This document shows, in pieces, positions 9,997 through 21,489 of a DNA stretch of 64,000 nt. Origin of the DNA: Dolomedes plantarius (taxonomy: Eukaryota; Arthropoda; Arachnida; Araneae; Dolomedidae); contig OU015490.1 in the NCBI GenBank assembly GCA_907164885.2, positions 221,758,727-221,822,726 of the forward strand, in the 5' to 3' direction. The stretch's first letter is position 1. Each line of letters starts with the position of its first letter. The translations under genes were made by a program, and so were the position numbers. The notes under the pieces were generated by a model. The model was given only the letters and a program-made list of their open reading frames with translations. It ran no database searches and was not told the DNA's origin.

Positions 9997-11662
9997 CGCT
10001 TCAGTTGTCTGAATGTTTCTTTTTAAACTTTATGAATCATACTGTAGATTTTGTGTACTCATAGTTATTGTTTTGAATTTCGTATGTGTGTGTGTGTGTA
10101 TCGTTGTTTGAAAATTCACTCAATGGGGTTGAATAGTTGAGTTGAACTGTTGTGGGGAGGGTGATAGATAACATTCACGGGAGCGGCGTCATTCCAGAGA
10201 ACGTGCTTCCCTCGTTTACAATGGAAAAAATAAAATGATTTAACTTGATGTCTCGACAGTCAACGCACAGAAAAATATTGAAAGGGAATTATGACCAGAA
10301 TTTCAAGGAGGGGATTTTCGGCAAGCTCTAGCGAAAACTTCTGGAAACATGTATTTAAAGCATTTAGATACTTACCAAACCATACGAATCCAAATTCAGT
10401 TTAAAAAACCGAAACGTAAATAACTTTCTTTAACAATTTCTTTAACTCCGACCGTTTACCTTTCCTAAATAATATTTATAAAATTCCATATCCGCAATCA
10501 GAATAATAACATAACAAAAGTTGCTAAATAAAGCTAAATAATTTATAAATAATAAGACTCTTTTGTCAAAATTTCTGATACGGTTAACAAAATCCACTGG
10601 AAAATTATTTTTTGTAAAGATTCGATTATGAATCAATTCTACCAGGGATTTTATTCCTATGCAAGAGCAAAAATGTCAAAACAATAATTTTCGAAACAAA
10701 CTAGATTCACTGCAACACACCTTATTTACGTTTACACGGTGAAGGAGCAAGTCAATAAATCTGTAACGAGATTTTAGTATCCGAGTAATTCCTCCCAATC
10801 CAACGGGTAATTGGAAAAACAAGGTACTTCTTTGGATTAAAAGGTATTAAATTACATGTAGTGCACTTCCTTGAACTTTCCAAATTGACGCAATAAACCC
10901 AACATTTATGCTTTTGTTGAATATTAAATTATATTAAAAGGAGAATTAAATTAATTTTGCTGGTAGATACAGAATTAAAATTATTATTACATTATGATAT
11001 TTGCTCGTTCTTGAATAACGATGTGCTTCCTCGATAAATTCAAAATCCCCTTATTCCAAAAAGATACGTAAGAGAAATTTGATTCGTAGTGGAATTACAA
11101 GACTTATGATTCGACAAAGTATCTAGCACGTAATCATACAAATTTACTGTCCACTTTCTAATGCAAAAGGTTATTTACGCCTTCTTGAGCTTTTAAACTG
11201 TCTTAAAGGATTAAAATGATGTCTTGTATTAAAGGCTTTCTAAAGAATCATGTTTGAGTTGTAATAGTCAGATCTTATTTCTACTACAGTTTATTATACA
11301 AACGAAGTCATTTCCAAATAGCTGTTGTAAATGAGTTTGAATTTGGGACATAAAAATAACATTTATATAAATTAAATTATAAAACTTTAATACTCCAATA
11401 AATTTTCACATCTCATGATATTTGGATAAATTAATTAAGTTAATATTTAATGCTTCAGTTAACATCAAGACAGTTTTATGATATTCTGTATTAATGTTTT
11501 GAGATTGGTAGATTTAATTTCACTGATTACGGGAATTTCAACCAATCGACAAAAGTAAGTATCGTTCATTAAAGCAATACTGGTAAATTTTACGTACATC
11601 TTTATTTCCAATTACACGTAAGCAAAAACAATTGAACTCAAAAAAAAGAATTCTTTGACATC

Positions 11663-11668
<6 letters not shown>
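9997..11668. other. AT-rich DNA without recognisable gene
   Basis: No domain-bearing frame and no repeat partner seen in the window, apart from a short (GT)n near 10084. Confidence 0.55.
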
Positions 11669-11754
<86 letters not shown>

Positions 11755-11756
11755 TT
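11669..11756. repeat. (TA)n microsatellite at left edge of repeat D2
   Basis: TA run of 88 bases with one G. The same kind of array borders copy D3 at 53272-53356, and both are followed by AACAAGAAAGAAAACGC. Confidence 0.95.
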
Positions 11757-12616
11757 TAAAGTTAACAAGAAAGAAAACGCATCTTCCTAAATTACTTTAA
11801 AGCAGATTATCAAGGTAATAAAGCATAACCCCTTTTCCAAGATTGCAAGCTAAAAGTAAAATAAGATAATTTATCGTAGCCCTGCAGATCATTAAGCAGG
11901 CATGTGAACTATCTGAACTCAATAAAATCCCCAGATATGAGTGTTAGAAGTTTATGAGATTCCGAATGTCAGTGTAATGTCAAAATTCTTGAAGAGCCCT
12001 CGAACCACTCTGGATTTATTTTTTTATAATGTCGAAACCACTCTTTACAATAATTTAAGGCCACGTATTTCTACACCCAGGTCAATAGGTCGCAGCTCTA
12101 ACAAGCGCGGGATCTATCAGTCCCCGGGAAACTGAAGTGGACACGTGAACTCCACGAATCTAAAGTCGCCCAATTAAAAATTAAGTAGTTTAGGCCCTCT
12201 GGCGACAATATCGCAAAACACTCAGTTACTATTTGCGTGAACGGAAGACTTTGCTCTCTGCATATCTAACTCTCGTTGCTGTCGGCTGTGCTGTCCACAG
12301 ACGCCAGAAGTCTGGTCGTTACAACGCTCTTCTCTTAACTCTGGCATGTAAACACTGCTGTTAACAGGTCCCGTCCTGGCATGGACGCGGGACAAGTCCA
12401 GTGGCCGCTGCAGCCTTTGCGATGCTTCATAATTAAATAAAGGGGATTTCCCGGATATCGTCTGATATCTGTGTTCCTCTTCTATGGCTCCGCATGTGTT
12501 ACTCTCCTAAATTTCGTAAGTGTTTTCATGGATGAACACTTCGCCCGACTGCATTACTCCTCGTACAGACTGCATCCCCCATTATTTCTAAGCGTTCCAA
12601 ATGTGATTATTATCAC

Positions 12617-12703
<87 letters not shown>
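11757..12703 (+). repeat. Dispersed repeat D, long copy D2, non-coding part
   Basis: Matches 53357-54200 almost throughout, from AACAAGAAAGAAAACGC to CCAAATGTGATTATT before a (TA)n. It includes the D1 block at 12058-12232. Further right, an AATAAAGGGGATTTCCCGG segment (about 12436) looks like an LTR polyadenylation region, so this part may be an LTR or 5' region of a retroelement. It shows no protein domain. The right part of the same repeat family is the non-LTR tail at 12704-13807. Confidence 0.8.
12620..12703. repeat. (TA)n microsatellite inside repeat D2
   Basis: TA run of 84 bases at the exact place where copy D3 carries a mariner insertion (54231-55532). Confidence 0.97.
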
Positions 12704-12707
<4 letters not shown>

Positions 12708-13807
12708 CAAATGGCAAGGCAAATACAAAGCTAATGACAAGTAGAAATACAAAACACAGAAAGAGATGACATAAAATTGACCGAAGTCATTGCTTAAGGA
12801 GTTCTCTGGACTTCCAGTAAAGCGCCGTTTCACAGTCGCCTCTAAGGGCTGCACATTTGTGGAGGTGGTGTCTGTTCATAAGGTCATTAGAGTTACAGAG
12901 GGGACAATAAGGGCTTGAGAAAATTCCGATGCGGTGTGTTCTGCTAAGCAGTCATGTCCAGTTAGTAGGCGAAATTGGGCAACTGCGTGCCGTCGTGGGC
13001 TGCTGGGGACTCTCAAAATATCCTCAATCCCCCATATATATTTATATTTTTTTCCAACGGCACAGATTAAAAGGCAACTTCATCCAGAAAAAAAGCACAA
13101 CTCAAGAAACACACAAAAAATACGAAAAAAGCTGCAGCGAATAGCCTCCCAGAAACGGTCCACAAGCGAAATTTTAGTCAATGCAGGGCAATGAAACAAA
13201 TGTTCACAGTTCATGACCCGTCCCAAGTCAGAAAGTGTGCAGAAGGGACTGGAAACAACGTTGAAGCGGTGTAAATGTTCCAGGAGACAGTCATGGCCGG
13301 TGGCTAGTCTAAAATCGATCGCCATTTTATGTCTGGTCCATTTGGAAACTCTAAATAATTTTTTCTCCAGGGTTTTGAGAAGTTGTAATGAAGAGACTCT
13401 TTATGAACTCCTCTCTCCCCGTATTTTTTATTATACGCTTTACAGTACCGTAAGGGACAATGGAAAGAGAGGTCTGCAAGTTCAAAGCACATTTTTTGAT
13501 CAGAGAGTCAGCGATTTCATTGCCATGAACACCACAGTGCTCAGGGATCCACTGTAAAACAATGACCCTCTTACTGACAGATAAGCTTTGCAAGAATGCT
13601 TTGACATAATATATATGAAATGAGAATGAACTAACAGAAAAGGTCCACGTGCCCATTTAACCCATTGTTTACCAAAAAGAAGGTAAGTGGGAAAGGTGAG
13701 CCTTCTTCATCTCTAAGTTTCACAGACCTCGCAGAAAGGTTAGGTAGCACTACCGAAGTGATACAAATTCTGTTAAAGGCAATCATGAAGTATTATTGCA
13801 AAACAAC
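12704..13807 (-). pseudogene. Non-LTR retrotransposon ORF2 tail (RNase H plus Cys/His domains)
   Basis: On the minus strand, 13656-13351 encodes the end of an RNase H domain (VLQWIPEHCGVHGNEIADSL, with the final catalytic-site histidine/aspartate pattern). Then 13325-13080 gives FRLATGHDCLLEHLHR and SPFC-H-HCPAL, the Cys/His C-terminal module of Jockey-like ORF2 proteins. A second version of the same module (FRLLTGHDCLAEH, then SSPYCPLC in the next frame) follows at 13010-12830. Upstream, 13807-13660 encodes the linker before RNase H. Stops and frame changes are frequent. Copy D3 (55541-56731) has the same layout. Confidence 0.78.
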
Positions 13808-14300
13808 ATAACTGTGCTGCTCACTTACTTGGCCATTTTGGAAAACGCAAAATCTTGGACGAACAGGAACGTTGGTAATTCCGTTGATAGAAACAGTTTG
13901 TTAGAAAAGATTTAATAATTATTATTTAGCATTATTTTGAGGATATTAGCGCTATATCCCTAGATAATTGGCAAATGACCATTTTTGTTACCATGACCAA
14001 TAGATAGACATCGATTGCAAGATAATAAATTTATTATTAAATTTTTAGACTGCGACATAAAACTGCTGCTCACTAACTTGGCCAATTTGGAAAACGCAAA
14101 ATTCTTGGTCGAAGAGGAAAGTTGGTACTTACGTTCATAGAAAAAGTTTGTTATAAAAGATTTAATAATTATAATTTAGCATTATTTTGAAGATATTAGC
14201 GTTATATGCCTCGATAATTGACAAATGACCATGTTTGTTACCATGACCAGCAGATAGGCATCAATTGCAATATAATAAATTTATTATAAGATTTTTTGCC
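13808..14300. repeat. Two-unit tandem repeat, about 248 bp per unit
   Basis: The unit starting CTGCTCACTTACTTGGCC (13817) recurs from about 14065 as CTGCTCACTAACTTGGCC and stays alignable through GGAAAACGCAAAAT, TAGCATTATTTTGA and TTACCATGACCA. The first 50 bp of the unit also occur at 56693-56731, where copy D3 of the larger repeat is cut off. Confidence 0.85.
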
Positions 14301-17300
14301 CCAAAATTGGTAAGAAAAATTTGAAAATAGAAAAACCCTAATTAATTCAACCTAATTCGTAATAATTAAGTGTATTTCCCAATCTCTTTATCGCAATAGA
14401 ATGATGAACCTTAGACATTTTTGAATGTTAGACAAGAAAAGTACTTCAAAATACTCAATAGTTTTCCACACGGTTTCTAGGTAAGATATCTGTGTAATTT
14501 GAGCCAGACGGAACTGTTTCAGAAAAAATGCTGTTGGTATTGCTAAAATCTTACCATAAAAATCAGTTATGAGTTTTCCATAATGTGAGGAAGAATTTAA
14601 AAAGACGCCTCATGGATAAATACAGTTTTCCTTTCAAGATGCATCAATATATCGTTTAAGCCAATCAGGTGTAACTAAGAAAGTTTTAGCGTTCCTAGAT
14701 TCAAGATTAAAGTTCACCTTTTAAAGACTTTTAGAATAAGTTCTTTGTAAACCCTAATACATTTATTATCAAATTGGTTATGAGCCATAACTACATGCTG
14801 TGTGTTATTTAGATTAATTTAATCACTTATAACAGAACTTATTGCAAAAATCTTTGCTGAAGTTTCACTTCAGGAAATGCAATGTTAAAGTAATTAAAAA
14901 TAATTTAAATGGCATTTGATAATATAACAAAGATGTTATAGTAAAATACTTGACTTTTTTACCAAGTTTAAAATTTTCAGAAAAGTTACTTTAAAATCCT
15001 TCATTTTTCTTCCCTTTAACTATTCGAATTTAAAACAGGTTTTTCAGATAGTTCAAATTTCATATCAGAAAGTATTCCTAAAAAGTCTTTTTTCAGAGAG
15101 AAAAAAAAAAACTTTCTATTCCAGTGAGAAAAAGCTGCTATTTTCTCGCCAGAAAATTGCTCTGAGGCACGAAGAAAAACTTCAGAACCATTCTTAAAAC
15201 GTGTACTTGGCTCTGAAATGAATGAACTGTTTTTTCTTCGCTTCTCGAATATTCCAGCTTCGGTATCATTACGTGGACTTTCAAACTAAATCTTTTAGAT
15301 TTTATCGTTTACGTGTATTTTTCGATTGAGATGTCATAGAATAAAGATTTCATCGTTAAAGGAACCATCTGACTTCAGGAATGAATATTAAATCTGCTTT
15401 CATTAGGAAGTTGGAGAAATATGGACGTGCTTTAGGATTTATTTATATGGCATAGTCAGCATGCGCGGCAGATAAAAATTAAATTGTAATTTATGCATCG
15501 TTATGGAAATCTCATTCGCTTTGCTTATATTAGTATATTGTGGATTCATTACAGCAATGAAAAATAAGAGAAATTTCACTCTCGATTTAATTAACCTCAC
15601 ATTCTGTATTATTTATTTAATCTTATAAGACTCTTACATAAGTTTAAATTTTAATCAATTAATTTTTTTAATGTTACTTGAGTTTAATCTTTAAAAGGAT
15701 TTGGAGTAATTAGAATGTTAAAAGTTAGCAAATTGCGCTTTAATACCTGGCTTACTCAGTATTTTCAAATTAAGAAGAAATGAAGAAGATTTTAATGTGG
15801 TATCAGTTATAATGTTTATTTTCAAACATTTAATAATGCTTCAGTCCTTTTTTGACATTTGCCGTTTCGGATTGGAATTTATTACCCTTCATTAAATTTC
15901 GAAAGAAGTAATTTTTTCGTAAATCCGACCCATTTTTCAAAAGCCTCAAATATATTTTCTCGGTTTTTTATGCTCACACTCATAAATATCCACTTTAACA
16001 ATATTGCTATGAATTCCCAGTTCAGGTTCGGCGATTGAATGGACTTTGAATAAGACAGAATAAAAACAAAGATTTATTTACAGGAAGTCAAAATACTGCA
16101 GCTTCTAGATCGTCTGAAACTGACTACAGTGTATCTAACACATCCTCTAGATAACATATTTAATGAAAAACTCAACAAAAAAGACGTGACATGGAGTCGC
16201 ACTTATCGCGGCATAAATCTCAGCAATTCTCCGAGGAAAATCTCACAGCTACCAGCGGCGCTTTTGACAAGATCAAAACACAATTCAAAACTGAAATCTG
16301 AACTCTGAACTCTGAATCGAGGCTGTATAAATAGCTTCTGGATAGTCTGGAGATTTCTACAATGTTCCAGAAAATACCAGGCTCGGAAAAGTCGCCAAGT
16401 TTCACGCGTAGTCACAAAATTTGAAGATATCTCGCCAAAAATTAATAGCCAAAAACGTCGCCAATAAGACGACGTCTCGTCAGTTTGTCGAGACGCCATA
16501 GAAACGTTATGTTAAATGCATGGTACAGCAGAAATTAAGCTAAAACGACTATTTACATGGAACAAACGATAATAATGCATTACTTTACAAGCAGAATAAC
16601 AATTTTAACGGCAATATAAGCTAAATATATACATTAATTTACAAAATTCGTAACAATATAGAATTTCTGGCGTTTTTCTGAAAAGCATGTGGTGAAAAAC
16701 AGAACAGATTTTGTGGTGAATCAAACAGAACAGATCTTAACCGACAGGTGGTGGAGTGCAGTAGTGTGGAGTTTGAAATGAACTACCGTCTATTATTTAA
16801 ACTTAATGATAAAAATACTTATGAGTCTATGTCCACAGGTACATTATTTACGATATGTTTTAGACTGTTCCTATCTGCTGAAAGTGACGTCTTTTTATAA
16901 ATCTATTTCTATAGGGACTGATTTTGAGTTGTGTAATTTTTACGGGTTGTATTTTATTCCGCTTCTGTCTGCTGAAAAGACAGAATATTTAGAAATCTCG
17001 ATTGCTAGGAGACTGTTTTCGCTGCATTGAATTAGTACGAAATATCTTTTATTCCGTTTCTGTCTGCTGAAAAGACCGTATTTTCAGAGATATCGTTCTA
17101 CAGGGGATTTAGAAACAGATAAGGGGATACAAAAGAAATTTTTGTATTATAAAGACGAAATAGAATTTTATTTTTCTCCGTCCTGAATTTAAATGATTCC
17201 TTCGTTGTATAAATCACATTTTATAAAAATCGTTCAGGAAATTATCACCCTTTATACACAAAGAAACATAAATGGAACATATTTGAAAAAAATTAAGGTT

Positions 17301-17536
17301 GGTATTGATGTATCATGTGTTTATTATGTCCGTGAAAAAAATCAGAAAACCACGCCCAAAAAGAAAAAAATTAAAAGAAGATAAAAATTATTTCACAAGA
17401 AAATTAATTATTTTACCATGCTAACTTAATGCTTATAATTTTCAGTTTCAGTGTACATAGATCAGGCGATGAGAATTATCGATATTTATTCGGTTCAAAA
17501 CGAATGTGTCTTATTAAACTTTCTATTGCAGTTATC
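14301..17536. other. Long AT-rich stretch without recognisable gene
   Basis: No protein domain recognised in any frame. The longest open frame (16203-16499, minus, 98 codons) has no recognisable motif; its surroundings (16030-16500) are slightly less AT-rich and could be an LTR fragment, but nothing pairs with it here. Confidence 0.5.
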
Positions 17537-17725
17537 CGGGCGATGACCGAATGGTTAGGGCACTGGCAGTTGTTGCTGTCTTTAGGATCGAGTCAGTAGG
17601 TTCGAGTCCCACTGTTGGCAAGGATATTTGTAGCCGTTTATAATCGGCATTAAGCAGTAGGTACCGATTGGCCCTCATGTAGCAAAAAATGACAGTATCG
17701 CTCTCTACCAACCAATCTACTGCAG
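17537..17725 (+). repeat. tRNA-derived SINE, family 2, copy a
   Basis: An A box (TGACCGAATGGTT, about 17544) and a B box (GGTTCGAGTCC, 17599-17609) stand at tRNA-like spacing. They are followed by a body (GTTGGCAAGGATATTTGTAG, GGCATTAAGCAGTAGG) shared with the copies at 26340-26455 and 39285-39450. The tRNA-like head is longer than a tRNA arm would allow and lacks a foldable acceptor end, so it is a SINE rather than a tRNA gene. Confidence 0.75.
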
Positions 17726-18045
17726 TTGATAAATTACATCAAAAGTCAACAAACTTACGTACGGCTTTATTTTCTCGGTGAAGTTTTTCTGCAACAACAG
17801 AAATTTAGGGAGTCTGAACTGAAAACCTAACTTTGTTTTATTTTGAAACCCTGAAAGTCATCCCCGAGGATCCCCGAGGATCGCCAAACAGAGATAAATT
17901 TGAACCTCTACTATTTGTTTCCTTAACAACGTGGTAGGCTCTTATCTTGCAAATATACTCACAAACGGTTCGTGATATGTTGGTTATGATGATAGCAACT
18001 ATGCGGATAACACTTTCCTTATGAAAGGATAAGACGAAAATATCC
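17726..18045. other. Non-coding, nothing recognised
   Basis: Only a short direct repeat (TCCCCGAGGATCCCCGAGGA, 17862) stands out. No domain-bearing frame. Confidence 0.5.
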
Positions 18046-18520
18046 ATGTGCCGGGATTGCCCTCATAGTTTGTAGGGTTCGCGTGTTGCTCAGATGCAAA
18101 TTTCTGATAGCAGCGCTGTACATGCCAGCCAAAGTGAGTTCGGCGCAGGTGTTTGATCTATTTAAAGGGCACACGCTGAGTTGGCAAGAGCCCAAGACTT
18201 TAGTAGCGAGACGAGAGAGAGCGAGGCAAGCTTGATGGAATGTGATAGCGGTGTTTAAATGATAGAGCGTGTATTGGTATTTAGCCGAGGTGGCTGCACG
18301 ACTTCGAGAATTAGCCCAGAGCCGAGGTTTACGTGGAATATTAGTAAATGCCTACTCTGCCTGAGGGATTCATTGCGACCTTTAGTTTCTTAGTACCGCG
18401 GGTTGCGGTACTGTTGTGTATTATTTTGGAAACCCGAAGTCTGTATATGTTAGTCTGCCTCTACGTAGAGAATAAAGGAGTTATTCTATAGTTATCCCTC
18501 GTACTTTATAATGTGCCTGG
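18046..18520 (+). repeat. Candidate solo LTR
   Basis: A less AT-rich block starting TGTGCCGGGATTGCC has a TATA-like box (TCTATTTAAAGGG, 18157) and an AATAAA signal (GAGAATAAAGGAGTT, 18467), the U3-R layout of an LTR. There is no neighbouring pol and no second LTR. A clear target duplication was not found, so the ends are approximate. Confidence 0.45.
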
Positions 18521-18754
18521 ACCGTTAAAGAGATAAAAAAAAGAAAGGAAGAACCACATAAGTTTCTGAAACAAATTCTTATCAGCAAACAAAATATAAA
18601 AGAATTAGAGTGGGGTAATTTCTCTTCAGAGTTTAAAAAGTATTTTTAAAACATTGAGTGAATTTTTTATTTTATTTCTTTCAGCTAACGTCAAAACAGG
18701 CATTGAGTTGGATTTTAAGGTTCATAAGTATCATCAGAGTCCATTTATAGTGTT

Positions 18755-20770
18755 GTCCAGAAATGAAGGCCTAATTGGAATAGTGGACAAACTCTGTTTT
18801 TGTTCACTTTGAGATACAGAGCCTTAAAGTCTAATGAGTGCTGAGAAATGACTGCTGAATTCTGATTTTTAATGCCATCAGTTGGCAGCAGAAATAAGCT
18901 GGAGCTGTGCCAGTTTTAAAATAAGATAGAAATGACTTGTAGGAACATAAAAGTGAGGCTAACTCCATTTTTTTAAAAAGTAAAGTTGGCCCACTATTCA
19001 AATAAGTTTTTACATTTTGTATTGCTCGTACAACTGATTTTATTTCATAATACTGCGTCTTGTAGTATACATCATGCATGAATAAAAAGCCTTTTTGATA
19101 GAAAATACTTAGTTATTTCACTCTTAATACATTTTATAGATGTTGCTAATTCATAGTTTGTTTGTAAAAGGGTGTCGCTGCTGTGCTGCTATTTATGTAA
19201 CTAGCACGGCTGCACAATGGAAATTTTGCCCTGTCTTTTTGTTTATTTGAATATATGTGTTGTGAGAAAGAGGAGTTTCCCCCACACAACGTTGTTTCGT
19301 TTATTATAAAGACGTTTATTAAAGGGCACCATTGGACTCGTCGGTCGATAAATTAAAACAGGACCTATAAGTAATTTCGGTCGTTTAACTGAACCGCCGA
19401 TCAATTTAATTTTTATTTCTGTTTCGGTATCAATAGAGTGGTTGTGGTTGACGGGGAATTCTCACTAACATAATACCAGTTAGTAACCCTAGAATGACCA
19501 GTGATTTTAAGGAACTGACTTGTGTATAAACTATTTGTAAACAGATTGTATCATGGCTCATCATTCGCAAATTTTCTATAAATGAATATCATTGAAGTGT
19601 TTATTGAACAATACATAATTTAAGCTTAAATAGTCTATTAAGTATTTGTTTATATTCTTTGGTATTTTTGACAGTATCAAACTTTGCAAATGGTTAAGAA
19701 TAATTACAAAATATTTTTAGTAGATATCTGAATTTTTGAATTTGATTCAAATTACCGTCTTTGCGATGGAAATATTTTGATTTAATAGACGAGTTTTTGA
19801 TACAGATAGTTGAACCAATATTATCAAACGAATTCTGTAAGATAAATGAATTTCGTGTGAAACTGCATAATTTGCAAAAAATCATAATGTTTATGTTTTT
19901 TAGAAGGTTATCACAATTTTACAGATTTTTTTTTTCAATAAGCCCAAATAATTGTTTTTGCCATTAAAATATGACATATGTTATAAAAATATTCTTTCGT
20001 ATAAAAATCTGTTTTCTCCGGTACAGAAAAACAGTACACATTCATTCTTCCGTTTCAATGCTGAATAAAGAAAGGAAACAAATTGTGGATTTTAACATCG
20101 TTTCTGCTGAGCTGAGGTTTATAGAGAACAGCAACTTCTACCCTACCTTTGGGTAAGTATAACGTGAAGTGGCACTCAAATAATTTCATTCAAACACAGT
20201 TCTTAGATAACAACAATGTTTATCTAAATATTTGCACATATAGATTTTACTTTTCAACGTAAAGCATATGTACTACATATGCTTTATGTTGAAAAGTAAA
20301 AGAGATATATATAGCATCCATACAAGGGAAATTCAATTCAATATATTCACTTGTATAACTACTCATTCAAGAAAAATACACTTTGCCAAACTCACAGATA
20401 CTTTGAAAGTCCACCAGCAGTGTTGCCACGTAAACCTTGGGCCTAACAAGAACTCGTGTAGGTTTGAAGCAACCTAGCTATGCCTCGAGCGGCTGCTATT
20501 ATTAAATCAGACTCGAAGCCTAGCTCCATCTCGATACTTCGTTTCATCATCACTACTCCTCCTTTCACTCCCTCTCCCTTCCTTTTGCTTCCTTTCGCTT
20601 CCTTTCATTAATCTAGCTGCTTGGTATTTATACCGACCGCGTAAGCCGCAATTAGCATATCTTAAGCGGCTTCTTTAACTTTATTCACCTAAAAGTTTGA
20701 TTATTGTGAATCGAATCTTATGTACACCTTACAGGTTTTCAGTAACCCCACGTGGACTGCAATCGGAATC
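18755..20770 (-). repeat. Dispersed repeat R1, copy 2 (inverted relative to copy 1)
   Basis: Read on the minus strand, 20770-20130 matches 5285-5770 and 18980-18755 matches 5880-6085. About 1.1 kb lies between these blocks here, against about 110 bp in copy 1, so one copy is deleted or this one has gained an insertion. A 55-bp palindrome sits at 20246-20300 within it. No protein domain was recognised. Confidence 0.65.
20246..20300. repeat. Near-perfect 55-bp palindrome
   Basis: Arms 20246-20272 and 20274-20300 are 27 bp each, differ at a single base, and have a 1-base centre. The core reads AAAGCATATGTA-C-TACATATGCTTT. Confidence 0.95.
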
Positions 20771-21489
20771 TCCTAAAATCGAAATACAGCAGATGTCGTC
20801 ATTTATATGCTTGTTAAATAATAAATTTTGTTTACAATTTTTTTATTGCATCCTAAAAAATTTTGAATATCATTTATTGCTTCTACAATAAATGAAAGAA
20901 CGTAAAGTCGCCGATGGTAGTTTGTGAAATTAATGTGAAATTTTGAATCTGAAGTATTCCTTTCACATGCAGTCACGAGAGAAAGCACTTACGATAACAT
21001 TTTTCTATACATTTTCATAAAATACCCACTATATTCTAAAAAGAATCCCTTTACACAAGTATTATATATTTCAGAATCAAAACAGAATATAGTTATCCCA
21101 TATTCAAGCAATTTATAACAAACATTATATCTTCATATAAATCATACACAAAATATACAGTACTTTCAAACAAAAAGTATAAATATTTTAGGCCGTTCCC
21201 AAAGCTACCCAATTTATAGAACGTTTCCCGAATTCTCAGATGGAAATTTTGCTAAGCAAACTGTATTAGAGCTCAAAATTTCCATGCAATAAAAAGTTTA
21301 AACATTCCCACTTGAAACAAACAGAAATTCTTTAGTTAACATTTTGTATTCAGGGACGTGCATCTGAGGCAAATGTGCATAAAATAACATTTGAAATAAA
21401 TTTCACGCATTCCTAAAAACAATAACAGAGATTTCTGAAATTACAGGAAAGAAAACGTGACCGGCATTAGGAAAGTCAATTTTAAACTT
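20771..21489. other. AT-rich DNA without recognisable gene
   Basis: No domain-bearing frame, no repeat partner seen in the window. Confidence 0.5.

Noticed and set aside
16203..16499. 98-codon minus-strand frame as a gene
   Set aside because: No recognisable domain, no neighbour context, and a second open frame overlaps it.
17537..17610. Possible tRNA gene
   Set aside because: A and B boxes are present but the head does not fold into a full cloverleaf by eye, and the same body occurs at two other places, so it is a SINE.
5150..19290. Shared TTTCCCCCACACAACG at 5154 and about 19274 as evidence of two LTRs of one element
   Set aside because: Only about 16 bases match, and the surrounding sequence does not align.
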